From Hypsibius dujardini (taxonomy: Eukaryota > Tardigrada > Eutardigrada > Parachela > Hypsibiidae), in NCBI GenBank assembly GCA_001579985.1, contig LRSR01014166.1:1-21541 (forward strand): a stretch of 21,541 nt of DNA, read 5' to 3'. Of the stretch, positions 8,735 through 19,800 are shown in pieces. How positions within the stretch are numbered: position 1 is the stretch's first letter; every line of letters begins with the position of its first letter. The notes beneath the pieces are model-generated. The model was not told the origin of the DNA. It saw nothing but the letters and a program-made list of their open reading frames with translations, and made no database searches. The translations under genes and the position numbers were made by a program.

Positions 8735-10371
8735 CTAAAGGAGAAATAGTGCCAGAAGCAGAGAAGCAAGAAACGAAAAGGCTTGTGCAGTGGCAGTTTG
8801 TGCGGCATTCTCTCGCATGACGAAGTATCTGCTGTTGAAATCGTAGTCAGTGTATAGACCGGCATTGCAGAGCTGGCCCTGCAAATGAAGGCGCATTGAA
8901 AGGACCGTGGGCCGGGCATAGAAGAACTCTCTAACAACCCCTCCCTACCTGACAGTACTGCAAGGCGGCGAAGTTTTGGTGATTCTGTTCCCCACTTTGA
9001 AATAACCGGGTGACATTGAAGGCTCCGGTGGCTGGTCCGTTGACATATCCCCCATCATCACATACGTCTCCAGCGGCACTTCCTGCCGGGAGGTAAGTGC
9101 AACTCAATTGACCGCATCCTCGTCGGATATAGGGCTGCACACCGGATCCAGCCTAGTGAGACAACAAAAGACAAGGTGCTAAGACCAAACCAAAGACAAG
9201 GTGCTAAGGCTACACCAAAGACAAGGTGCTAAGACCAAACCAAAGACAAGGTGCTAAGACCAAATCAAGAAGGTACTAAGACCAAACCAAGAACTCCCAT
9301 GGGATTGACCAATAATCGCACCACATGTTACGTACAGTTACGTATGTGAAGCAGTTTGTCGTGCCGGCCGGGCACGCTTGCTGGACGCTCGCTGGAACAT
9401 TTTGACCTGTTGCGAGAGCAATCGGGCATGTATTAAGTGATGTCGTGCAAACACCGCCGGGGAACAATGAAGGATTACTTGGTCAATATGAAGCTGAAAA
9501 CCCTTACCGAACGAATTCTTGAGACCACAAGGTCCGTTACCGTAGGAGGCGCATTTGACGCAGCCCAAGCCCGACACCTGTCCGGTTAGGCCTGCAATCG
9601 AAGGTTGACGTTACCGTTACCGTCATTACTTCTACCAAGCCTGAGAAATATTTAAGCGGATTTCAATGGTGTGTCTGTGCTGGTTTGACTAAAGCACAGC
9701 AGCTGAGACTAGCAGCTGATACACTAAAGCCGAGCTATCTTTGTTAATAAAATCATAAAAAAATATTCCTCAGTCCTGGCTCAAAAGATAATTAGATTTA
9801 TCAGCAGGCAAATACAATCGACTCAATTGTTCGTTTAATGTGCGATTCACGTCTTTTTCTACAAAAGCTGCCGCTCGAAAGATGCCGCGTACACATACTC
9901 ACACTCTCATTTGCGACATCGAGTAAGTGCGAAATAGATGAGCTTAACGCTTAAGAATACGGTTTGCGGTAGAAACGTCACAGAAAACAAAACACTGACC
10001 AGGCAAGCGTGCCGCGCGCGAAGATCTTTCTAGGTTACGCTTCAATGTGACCTGCATTAACTGTTTCTTCGACCATCAGTCGATTGTGTTTGCAAAAACT
10101 CGACCGACTGTGTTTCCCATTGACCGACACCGACACTACGACGGTTCTCCAAAAATCAGGCTAATTATTGCATCAAAAAGGAAATTAAAAGTTTCACCTG
10201 AATTTCTCAATCGTTTTCTTTCGATTTATTGTTTCAAGTGCCGCAGATAAAATTTTTCCGTATTAATTTGTTCAAGAACTCGGGCTTAGAAAAGTGTTAT
10301 GCTGACCACATACCTCGGGCAAGACATAGGAGAGCCAATGCTGTCATGCAAATCATTTCCGGTAGGGCCAT
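8735..10371 (-). CDS. GPI-anchored Ly6/uPAR-domain (three-finger) protein, 186 aa
   Basis: Five exons in transcript order: 10371-10314, 9591-9508, 9406-9336, 9152-8949 and 8878-8735. All are GT...AG with matching phases (1, 1, 0, 0). The ATG has A at -3 and G at +4. Residues 1-19 form a short signal peptide (ALALLCLA). The ectodomain has exactly ten Cys: 30, 33, 41, 59, 66, 84, 89, 102, 138 and 143. It opens C-V-K-C and closes C-x4-C-N (YCQGQLCN), the LU-domain signature. A sequon N117-V-T is present. The C-terminus is a hydrophobic tail (about 172-186) ending at the stop, with N163-A-A as a plausible omega site, so the mature protein should be GPI-linked at the outer surface. Family members act as receptor modulators or adhesion proteins; the ligand here is unknown. 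The exon 3 acceptor was chosen because it alone fits both phase and the ten-Cys count. Confidence 0.87.
9164..9294. repeat. 25-bp minisatellite in a Ly6-gene intron
   Basis: About five copies of a unit containing aaagacaaggtgctaag start at 9167, 9192, 9217 and 9242, and a diverged copy follows. They occupy most of the 183-nt intron 9153-9335. Confidence 0.9.
9592..10313 (-). other. Intron 1 of the Ly6/uPAR gene (722 nt)
   Basis: It is bounded by gtatgt and gattgcag on the minus strand. It is mostly AT-rich, with no repeat or gene that I can support. A short duplicated motif (cgactgtgttt/cgattgtgttt) lies near 10080-10115. Confidence 0.6.
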
Positions 10372-10415
10372 GATGCAACTAAAGTAATGAGTACTTAATA
10401 TAGATGATGGGAAAA

Positions 10416-10510
10416 TTTGTAAATATCAACGAAAAAAAGTTGTAAATATGATAAAAAAAAAGGTGTGAACATCAACGAAAAAAAAATTGTAAATATCAAC
10501 GAAAAAAAGA
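10416..10510. repeat. A-rich tandem repeat, about four copies
   Basis: Diverged copies of a roughly 24-bp unit, ttgtaaatatcaacgaaaaa, give a spurious Asn/Ile/Lys-rich open frame on the plus strand. Confidence 0.8.
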
Positions 10511-11194
10511 TAATCCAATGTAGGATTTTGCCGAATCAGTGGGGAAAAACCGTGATTGCTAATGTGTTTTCAATGCGGTGGAGAACGATCATCAATAAAG
10601 GCGCTGTAAGACACGTTCTGACAAACCACCAACAGAACATCGCGAAAAAGAATAGGAACCCCCAACAAGATGGAATGTGGTTGCCGCGACTCTGTACGGC
10701 GTTCTTTTCCAATTAGTCACCTAATGCACCAATCATACCTGCACCGGTAGTAGTAGTAGCGTCTTCATGTTTTTCTCGGCAACTTGACACCGCGGTCTAA
10801 ATTGTCTTTTGTGCGATAGAGAGCCTTCACTACTGACTGCATAGTTGTACGCAGGACGTACGCTCTCCGTATACAAACACATGGCCACAATTTTGAGTGG
10901 CAGAGTTCGAGCCATCAGAGTGGTCTGAGTTTGAGTCACTCTTGGCTAGAGCTTGCCACTGCTTTTTCTTGAATCTTTGATTTAATGCCCGGCCTAGCAG
11001 AAAAAGTTAGATTGAGCAAGCTGCTCCAAATTCCGCCAAAATAAACAAGTTCAATCAATCGATCGATCAATTGAGTGAAGGTTGCATGGTCAGCTGTGGT
11101 CAAGAGCGAGTGCGCTCGGTGACTTAATTCGGCTCGAACTCGGACCATCCTTTTTGGCTTAAAGTTTGCCACCCAAAATTGTGGCTATCTGTGT

Positions 11195-11225
11195 AGCTGC
11201 GCAGTATTTATATAGCTGCGCAGTA
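11195..11225 (-). promoter_or_regulatory. TATA-like box between two copies of agctgcgcagta
   Basis: The minus strand reads TATATAAATA at 11214-11205, flanked on both sides by the 12-bp direct repeat agctgcgcagta, which contains the palindrome TGCGCA. It points towards the Ly6 gene about 840 bp away. Promoter function is only a possibility. Confidence 0.25.
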
Positions 11226-11744
11226 CGCCAAAACTTGACCGATAAAAGTAAAGACTTTTTTCTCACTCAGCGAGCCAGAATCAAAAAGCGTGAAGATTGC
11301 TGTGAGCGTAAAAAGTCCGTACGCAGTTGCTTGTGTGGGTAAGTTATGTTGACCATGGTACCTGGCTGTCTGCAACCGGTTACAATCCACCTTGACCTAG
11401 TATCGAAATTGTGCTGTAACATTATTACGTCTTTATAGTTCGGTATTGCAGTCCGGAGATCTAGCTAAAGTTTCCTTCATAATCAAGTTACCGTCGAGCT
11501 TTCCTATTTGGTTAAAGATGTACTGAAACTAAATGGACGGATAAGGTCTCTTTCTCTGGTGAACATTTTTATCCATTAGACCCCGGTTTGCTGTAGCGTC
11601 TGTACGGGAAGAGATATTGGGTTGTTGTACTGTGCCCAGAAAAAAAAGCGTTAAATTTCCCAAGAGACCAGTCCAAGGAAAAGATGTCTTAAAAAATGAT
11701 GGAGTAGACGCTTTTTCAGACTACGCTTTGTTGAGCCGCTTGGC

Positions 11745-12030
11745 TTCCGGTCAGCACAGTAGTACAGTACGAGGTGAAATTTGTGTTTCGGCTCACTCTC
11801 CAGTTGGTCGATAAATCGCCTCACTCATGGGTTCCTCTTTGAAGGCAGATGCTTGATTTTTTGATTGTCTGTTCTAAATCCTAGTATACTATTGCACTTC
11901 TAGAAATCAATAAATCAAGCACCTGCTATGGAAGAGGAACCCATGAGTGAGCCGACTTATCGACCAAGTGGAGGGTGAGCTGAAATAGAGTCTACTCCTC
12001 ATACTATGTGTAGTACTCACACAGGTGCGT
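11745..12030. repeat. Long imperfect foldback, arms of about 110-120 nt
   Basis: The best-matched parts are 11788-11865 and 11906-11984, which pair at roughly 85% and share ctcactcatgggttcctctt and ttggtcgata. A loop of about 40 nt separates them. Weaker pairing extends outward to about 11745 and 12030. It looks like a decayed foldback or MITE, or a long-hairpin small-RNA source. No TSD is clear. Confidence 0.75.
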
Positions 12031-12517
12031 CTGACTTGGACACGCTCTTGGGGATATCCGTTGTTGATCGTGATATGTGTGGGTAAACGAGGCCGCTCTT
12101 TAACTTGAAAAAAAGTGCCGATCAACGGTTTTCCTGTTTACTTTTGCGTGTATAATATCTCGCTTGTGGTTTCCTTAGTGGCTTCTCTTTGTTTCCTTGC
12201 CCGCGTCTTTGTCCACTTCAATTCCATGCCATGGAAGTTTGCCATTTTTCATAACAATTTTTTGTGGCAAAAAGACGCACTCGTACGGGCTGAACCATAC
12301 ATGCGCAGTTGTGAGTAGTAATATCAATTCAAGTGAGCCCGTTTGATGGTCTCGTCTACATCAGACTCACAGTTTGCGTTAGACATCGACGCCGAAAAAA
12401 ACTGATATGATCTTCATGAAAGAGTAAAATAAAGGCAAATAATTAGTATGAACTCATACTCTACTGACAGGGTACTTTACGTGGGACTAGTCTGATCAAA
12501 ACCGCCAGCACAAGTAA

Positions 12518-12610
12518 CATAAGTTGACTGGCGGAATGGTTGACTGAATTGTAAAACATAAGTTGACTGGCGGAATGGTTGACTGAATTGTGAAACATAA
12601 GTTGACTGGC
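12518..12610. repeat. 39-bp minisatellite, 2.4 copies
   Basis: Units beginning acataagttgactgg start at 12518, 12557 and 12596, with one base difference between the two full copies. Confidence 0.9.
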
Positions 12611-13335
12611 CAGTGAGCACTTTTTCGAATGGATATCATTATACACACGCGGCCAAAAGAAAGGACTAACCGAGTCAAGAGATTCACCTCGCTTATTGCG
12701 CACTGACCGAGGTAAATGGCTTAACTCGGTTAGCGCTATCTTGTGGCCATGTGTGTGTGTAGCCAGTGTCTTCTCAATTCTCATGTAGTTCGCGTAATCA
12801 AGGAAAAGTTTATTTGTATTTATTAGGCTTGCTCATCTCTCTTTATTATTGTGTGTGTGAAAGTTGAATTGCCGCACACGGCGTTACCAGTGTGAGAGGG
12901 TTGTGTTTCGTGGCCTCATCAAAAGTCGGCTATAATTCTGTTTAATCGTGTTATGCCGTGATGACCAGAATTGAATGGTGAGCCTTCCCTCACGGAAAGC
13001 GGCTTTATGCGACTTATGCGTCCTGATAACAATGGAGTGCCCCGCGTTTCAAAAGCCTTTTAAGGTTTATTCTTCATGTTGAGGTTTAGTAAGACACATT
13101 TAACCTAACATTAAATTTAGACTCAAACTTTGTACAACGTTAAACTAATTATATTTACGGTTCAATATGGACATTAAGCTTAAACTCAACACGAACATGA
13201 AACTGTAATTATTATTCAGCTTTTAATTGGAGTATTTTCTTGACAGAAAAGTTCAAAACTTGTATAGTTACTATGCATAATATTCCCATGTAAACGGGAT
13301 GCTAATTGACCTAACAGCTTCGCCCCTTACAATCT

Positions 13336-13600
13336 GTCTGTCTTGTCTGTCTGTCTTGTCTGTCTGTCTGTCTGTCTGTATGTCAGTCTGTGTGTGTGTG
13401 TGTGTGTGTGTGTGTCTGTCCGTCCGTCTATCTGTCTGTGTTTCTGTGTGTCTGTCCGTCTATCTGTCTTTCTGTCTGTGTGTCTGTGTGTCTGGATGTC
13501 TGGATGTCTGGATGTCTGTCTGTCTGTCTATCTATACATTTGTGTGTTTCTTTGTTAGTTTGTGTGTTTGTGTGTTTGTCTATTTGTTTGTTTGTCTACC
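13336..13600. repeat. (GTCT)n/(GT)n compound microsatellite downstream of Mnx
   Basis: A run of gtct, tctgtgtg, tctggatg and tttgtgtg units spans about 265 bp and gives long artefactual Cys/Val/Ser-rich frames on the plus strand. Confidence 0.95.
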
Positions 13601-13864
13601 TGTCGCCCACCATGGTGTACTTGCGAAACAATTGAAGATGTCTTTCGATCAATTGATTCTTAGGTACGGTATATGAATAACAAAATTCAGGAACTTTTGG
13701 TTTTGAGTTACACGAGATCGCTTCGACCGAAATGCACAAAGCGACACATGGCACAATTATAGATATCAGTAATAGTGTCACTCGCAGACAAGGAAGATTT
13801 TCAAACGGATAAAAAATGTATTGCCAAAGGAAAGAGTTACATTTCTGTTGACCGGTGGAAAATG

Positions 13865-16800
13865 CTAATGCATCATTTCTGAGTCGCCGGATTCTGGCGT
13901 TGCGGGCTCTGAAATGGAATCAGCCGACTCTCGGTCATCCTGTTGGTCAGCGTGTCCGGTGAAATGATCCCCGACGACGCAAGTAGCTGAATTGTTGTTT
14001 CGTGACGAGAGATCCTTCGGCTCGCTATTTTTGCACTTTGCTTTAGCTTCCTGGCTGGCCTTCTTTGATCTCTTCCATTTCATTCGGCGGTTTTGGAACC
14101 ATATTTTCACCTGAAATGGGAATGTTAATTAGGTCAAGAAGTTTCTAATGGAGAAATTTCACCCTAAAAGTTTTACATTAAATATGAATGAAATAAGATT
14201 TATTTTGCCAAACATTAAAATCAATTTCTAACATTTCCGCACAGGATCGCAACAAAAGTGTAACTTTAGATGGGTCCATCAAGTAGATTAACAATTAAAA
14301 TAGGTTTACCTTGATTTTTATTCTGAAATTTGATTTAAGTTGTTTATTTATTAATACGTTTCAGTATTTGATTTTACTTAAATATGCGTTTGGTTCAAAG
14401 AAGCGCAATCAATGCCCAACTATTCTGTGCTTGAACGAGTCATTCCGGTTGAGCTAATCTGTCGACGGACAGTACAATAGCGGCCATGGCCCATGCGGAT
14501 ATTAAGCGGAAAATGAAAATGATCCCTTATGTCACGATATTTGAAGTATTCTAATCAGCCTATGAAATACTGTTTCGCCATCCAGAGGCTCGTTTAGGGT
14601 CCTTACAGGTCGGAACCAGGACCCCTCACGGTTTGCCCACTTTGCCCACCCCTCAGGGGGGTGGGCAAAGGGGCGAAATGCATTTTTTCAAGATTGGATC
14701 CAAAGTTGTTCCTGACCATTTTGAAACTTGTGGGGGGTCTGGGGGTCTGATTTCCAGTGTCCCCTTGGGATTTCGAACCATTTTCAAAAACCACAGTTTT
14801 TCGTTCAAATTTGAGGTTTGCTGAGGTCCAATATAAGCTCCCTGTTGATGAATACATATGGGAGGTTCAAAGCATTCAGGAATGGTCCATAATTGATGAA
14901 AAGCATGTTTTGGAACACGTTTTGAAATTCGAAGGGGGCCCCTGGAAATCAGACCCCCAGACCCCCACAAGTTTCAAAATAATCAGGAACAACTTCAATC
15001 TCGAAAAAAAAACATTTTGCCCCTAAGCCCACCTCCTGGTCCTAGGACGAGGGGTCCTGGTTCCGACCTGTAAGGAATCTAAACGAGCCTCTGTCGCCAT
15101 CGCCACTACATCGAGGAGACTTTTTCTCCTTGGAGTATTACCTGTGTTTCTGTCAGCATAAGAGTGCTGGCCACTTCATAGCGTCGAGGCCGTGAGAGGT
15201 ACTTGCTCGTGCGGAACTGCTTCTCCAGCTCCAGCAGCTGCTGACTGGTGAAGGCTGTCCGGGGTCGGCGGGTCTTCCCTAGGAGGTGCTGGTTGGATGG
15301 ATGACCTGGGGAAAAATAAGAATATATAAAATAATATAAAATTATAGAAATGGACGTAATCACCTAAATGGACGTAAAGATCTTCGACGGCCACTCCGTC
15401 GATATTTACTGCTAGGTGAACTCACAATTAAGTTTGATTAGTTTTGAAATAATGAGCTCGAGCTAGTTGCAATTTAACTAGTACAATCAATAGGTGCAAT
15501 TTTCAATTCAATAGACGATTTGAATTCTCCTACCGGAACCGTATATATTATAACTGCCATGACACCCATGGCACCCATGGCACCCATAGCACCCATGGCA
15601 CCCATGGCACCCATAGCACCCATGGCACCCATGGCACCCATGGCACCCATGGCACCCATGGCAGTCAGCCTTGAATTATGTTTGGCCTACAGAAAAGTCT
15701 AAACTAAATAGAAATTTTCACTAGTGCATTTATAATGGAGTTAGAATTGGTAACGCCCATATGGACCGGCGAGAGCTGATTATTTTCATACATACGTGCA
15801 AGTGTACCACTGATTTAATTACAGATTACGTCGCTGTACTTGCAATTAGTATGATTCTCAATTAATGAACATGGGATATTCCGCCTTCCAGTTTAGTAGA
15901 GAACTATGCAACCGGATTGAGCGTCCCAGTTTGCGACACCATCTTTAGAAACCCTTTAAATGTAAGCAAATAATGAAGTAATGATTGCAAATTCTGAATT
16001 TTAAACTGGCGACAGCTTGCGAGCCTGATGATCGACTCACCCTGCTTCCGTTATAGCGCACACAGACAAAAGAACACAAAAGCGAAAATATCGGGGTCTC
16101 ATTTACAAATTCGACCCACATTACCACTTGTTTGCGGAGTGAGTGAGGGAGTGAGGGAGGGAGTGAGTGAGTGCACACCCGCGCCCCACACACACACACT
16201 GATCTCATTACTCTCCAACCCTGCCATGTGACGGCCTCTAAACTCCTCCACCACTACGGTAAGAGTACTAAACAGCCGGTGCAGAGAAATGGCCGTTTAA
16301 TCGGGCGTCCCTTTAACCGGATCAGATGGTAAGAGAGAATGCGAGGACTGAATGTGGACTGATGATGCCATGATCCGTCCATTCCGTCTGAACAATGCCC
16401 GTATATGTTATTGAATAGCGATATTCCGATTGTCCGCATCACAAACGGATAATCATATACACCGCTTACCCCCCTAAGTGGATCCATTACAAAATTTTCT
16501 TTAGACACACGGTACTGAGTATACTGGCCCCAACAGTGTCAATACTATTTCGTTGATATTTTATAGAAAATCAGACAAGCAAAATCTTGATAGAAAAGTG
16601 CCTCGGTTTTAAAGAGAGATCTGTATGCTGGAGCATATGGCGTCGATTTAAGCAAATCTGTCGTAACAACTCGCTGCGCAAAATACGCTCATGATAGATT
16701 TGTATTCGGGGTTTGCGGTTTAGCTGCCTGCGCGCGCGCACGCACGCGGAGGCATTTGCGAGGGTATTATACGCTTTGCTGAATGTCAAACGGAAGTGGA

Positions 16801-19800
16801 TGCTTACTCCAAAATGGCCCGCTAAATGGATGCGATTTACCATTATTGTCTGAGCAATAGTGAAGATGATAGAGTGCGTCTCGTGTGTGTCTGCGTCCGC
16901 GTGCGCTTCGTGTGTGTCTCTGCCTGCCTGCCTGTGTGTGTCTCTGCCTGTCGCCTGTGTGTCTGTGTGTGTCTGTCTGTCTGTGTGTGTGTGTGTGTGT
17001 GTGTGTCTGTGTGTGCTGATGTCGCGGGGTTGTCAGTGTCCGATGTTACAGAAGCTATCTCTCCTTCCCCTCAAATGGGGTACGCAGCAAATGTATGTTA
17101 CAAAGGGCAACAAGGGCTAAGAGGAGACGGATGTTCGGCGTCATGCCTGGCCAAAAGTCGCCACTTGAAAATTGATACTTTTCTGCGGCTTTTGTGTCTG
17201 ATAAGTCGCTCATGCGTCTGTCTGCCCAAAGGTTAATGCCAATTTTATGGAGCGAAGATGTTCCATGACCTTTCTTTGCATGGCACATTTCTTACGCGAG
17301 GTCCCTAAGGGCGTTGTCATTGTTGAGTACAGCTTCGGTCACGTTACAGCTTCGGTCACGTTACGTTCCCTGAATGTGCGCAACAACTGAAAAAATAATC
17401 ACTGAATGTTAACTAAAACTGTACGAAACATATAAAAAATATGAAGTCTATAAGATTTTGAGTCTATTCCGTTCCCGGAAGTCCTAACTCGATGTCTTGA
17501 TGGGCATTTTTAATTTTCACGTCAATTACGCCGGCAAAGATAGATGTAACTATAGTATGAATGTACAAATCGGCGATATTGTTGCAAACTCTTTACTCGA
17601 CCATTTAAGTTTTCATTTAAATAAGTTTTAGTTAATCGGAAATTTGTTTTGCAAAAACAAAAACAAAAACAAAAACATGGCACATGCATGCATGCCTTGA
17701 GCCGTGTTCTCTTCCGATGGAAGGTCCAGGGATCGGTATGTGAAAAATCGGTATGTAAAACTGTTTTCCAAACGGAATACTAATTTTTTCAATTCAAACA
17801 AATCATCATGTTGAATCAGGCATATCAAAGTAAAGGTACAGGGTGACCTGAAAGTGCACTCGCTTTGCTGAATCAGCTCACGGACGGCCGCGCAAGCGCT
17901 TATCTTCTAATGCAAACCTAATTGCCGCTTTGAGTCAGTCGAGTGGTTTCGGTCGCTGCGCGGTTCCTTCTCCATCTGAAGGTTTTCCTGGCGACTACAC
18001 ATACAAGTCATCCGCGGTGAATGTTTAATAACAACTTGAGAAAAAGGTTGCCATTGGCAAAACGCGGCCATTATCATCCGACCAGCTGGTAATCGGACAG
18101 TTTCGAGTACGTTCAAAGCGACCCAAACCGTGCGCTATTTCTGAAGAGGTGTCTTGCATCGGACAGACCACATGTAAGCAACGCTTAAACACAGATTCAA
18201 CTATAAAATATATTAGATGCCCTCGTGCTTGTCAGAAACTACAAAGTGTTGTCTGTTGTAGTGACAAAGACACAGACAACAAAAGCGAGCAGATGCGCAA
18301 AACAAACGCAAAGGCATGCATAGACACAGACACAGACACAGACACAAACACAAACACAAACACAGACACAGACACAGATACAGACATAGACACAGACACA
18401 GCCACAGCCACAGACACAGACACAGACACAGACACAGACACAGACACAGACACAGACACAGACACAGACACAGATGCGTTTATTGGGATGAAGATACAAA
18501 CCCAAGTTTGGAACGGACAGATTCCAACTATAATCATCCCTGATGAAAGGATGAAACAGTACTGTACACCAGAGCCTTGCCCGATGCAGCAGCAGCAATT
18601 CAAGGGGCCTTTCTTCAAGTGGTTCCATTAAGTATACGGGAAGTAAGATTAAAAGCTGATTTCACCGTTTCTGACTGAGACGCTAATCGAATCAAGCTCA
18701 CACACTTGCACACTCCAACAACGGACCGCAATTGCAGCGAAATTCCCTAATAATTCCCTAATAATGCGAAGGAAAGCGTATTGACATACACTGCATCCAA
18801 CCATCAGACCGAGAGGAAATTTAATCAACGCCTCACTCTCCCCCATCCCGGGGGGACCACATGTTAGGGAAATTCTGTTTTTCTTACGCAAAAGGGGGTG
18901 AGAGGCAAATTACGAGCCATACCAAGTCGTTGTTGCTTGGTGTGTTGGCGGGGAGGATGGAATTAATCGGTCCAAGTTACGATCGATTATGAGCCGGTTA
19001 TAAAAGACTTTTAAACTGGAAAGGTCAACAATCCGAACGAGTAATTGTCTGTCTGTCTGTCTAGAATACACAGGCAGAGATGTCGTGGAACAAAATAGTC
19101 AAGCAAGGGTTTGGATTAAACGGTTGTTTGCCCTGATTTTATCGCGCATAAAAGGCGGATTAAATTGCGGCCGCGCCGCGACGTATTTGACGATTAAATG
19201 CCGTGCCGACACGGTAGGTAACAAATATGTTTACCATTATATATGGCTCTATCGTTTCAGGCAGGCCAAGGCACATAAGGTAATTATGAGGAAATTAAGG
19301 GTCTTTGTGGGACCTGATAAGGGAACAAAGGCACCGTGGTGGCTCTTAAACAATTGAAAGTGTGCAATTTTACGCCTTGCTAGATTGCGGCACATTCACA
19401 GGCCTTATTGCTCTCGCAGTTTCCTATGCTTAATTGAGCTCAGCATGTTACACGGACAATATTGTGAGCGCTTAAACTGTTATTTGGAGATGTCAAAGTT
19501 TGACATGTCACCCGGAAGAAAATGTGATATTTAATATATTTTAATGAAGAAAACATTAGGAAAACGGAACATTCTTTGTCTGCTTCAAATTTCTGCCGAA
19601 AATTTGTTTAATTTTTATTCGAGACAAAATATGCTTCGTATGTGGGAAGCCGTTCAAATATCTTTCTAAAATCAAGAGTGGTATTTTTATCAAATGAATA
19701 TCTCAATATGGACATGCCTTCCGCGCGATTTGTTTCTTCTAGTCTAAAATCAACGCACGTTTAAAGTGCTTCGTTCTTGATCATCTCGGCGCTGAGTAAT

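Larger units (their letters stand above)
10379..13864. other. 3.5-kb intergenic region between the Mnx and Ly6 genes
   Basis: No gene is supported. It holds an A-rich tandem repeat (10416-10510), a TATA-like element (11205-11214), a long foldback (about 11745-12030), a 39-bp repeat (12518-12610) and a large (GTCT)n/(GT)n array (13336-13600). A minus-strand stretch ending at the donor-like CAG|gtatga near 10741 could be an upstream exon; this is weak. Confidence 0.5.

Noticed and set aside
9407-9470. Extension of Ly6 exon 3 leftwards in the transcript to include FPGGVCTTSLNTC
   Set aside because: The only acceptor in that frame would leave a 30-nt intron with the wrong phase, and it would raise the Cys count from ten to twelve, breaking the LU pattern.
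13299-13676. 125-codon Cys/Val/Ser-rich plus-strand open frame
   Set aside because: It is translation of the (GTCT)n/(GT)n microsatellite.
16571-16843. 90-codon minus-strand open frame with ATG in mnx intron 1
   Set aside because: Its composition is ordinary, it resembles no family, and no acceptor, donor or promoter context supports it.
18149-18631. Open frames of 128-160 codons on both strands over the ACAGAC array
   Set aside because: They exist only because a six-base repeat cannot generate stops in several frames; the non-repeat ends look random.
18995-19360. Plus-strand TATAAAAG and downstream open frame inside mnx intron 1 as a nested gene
   Set aside because: The frame beginning at 19085 lacks an ATG, the nearby ATG opens only 18 codons, and no splice-consistent continuation was found.
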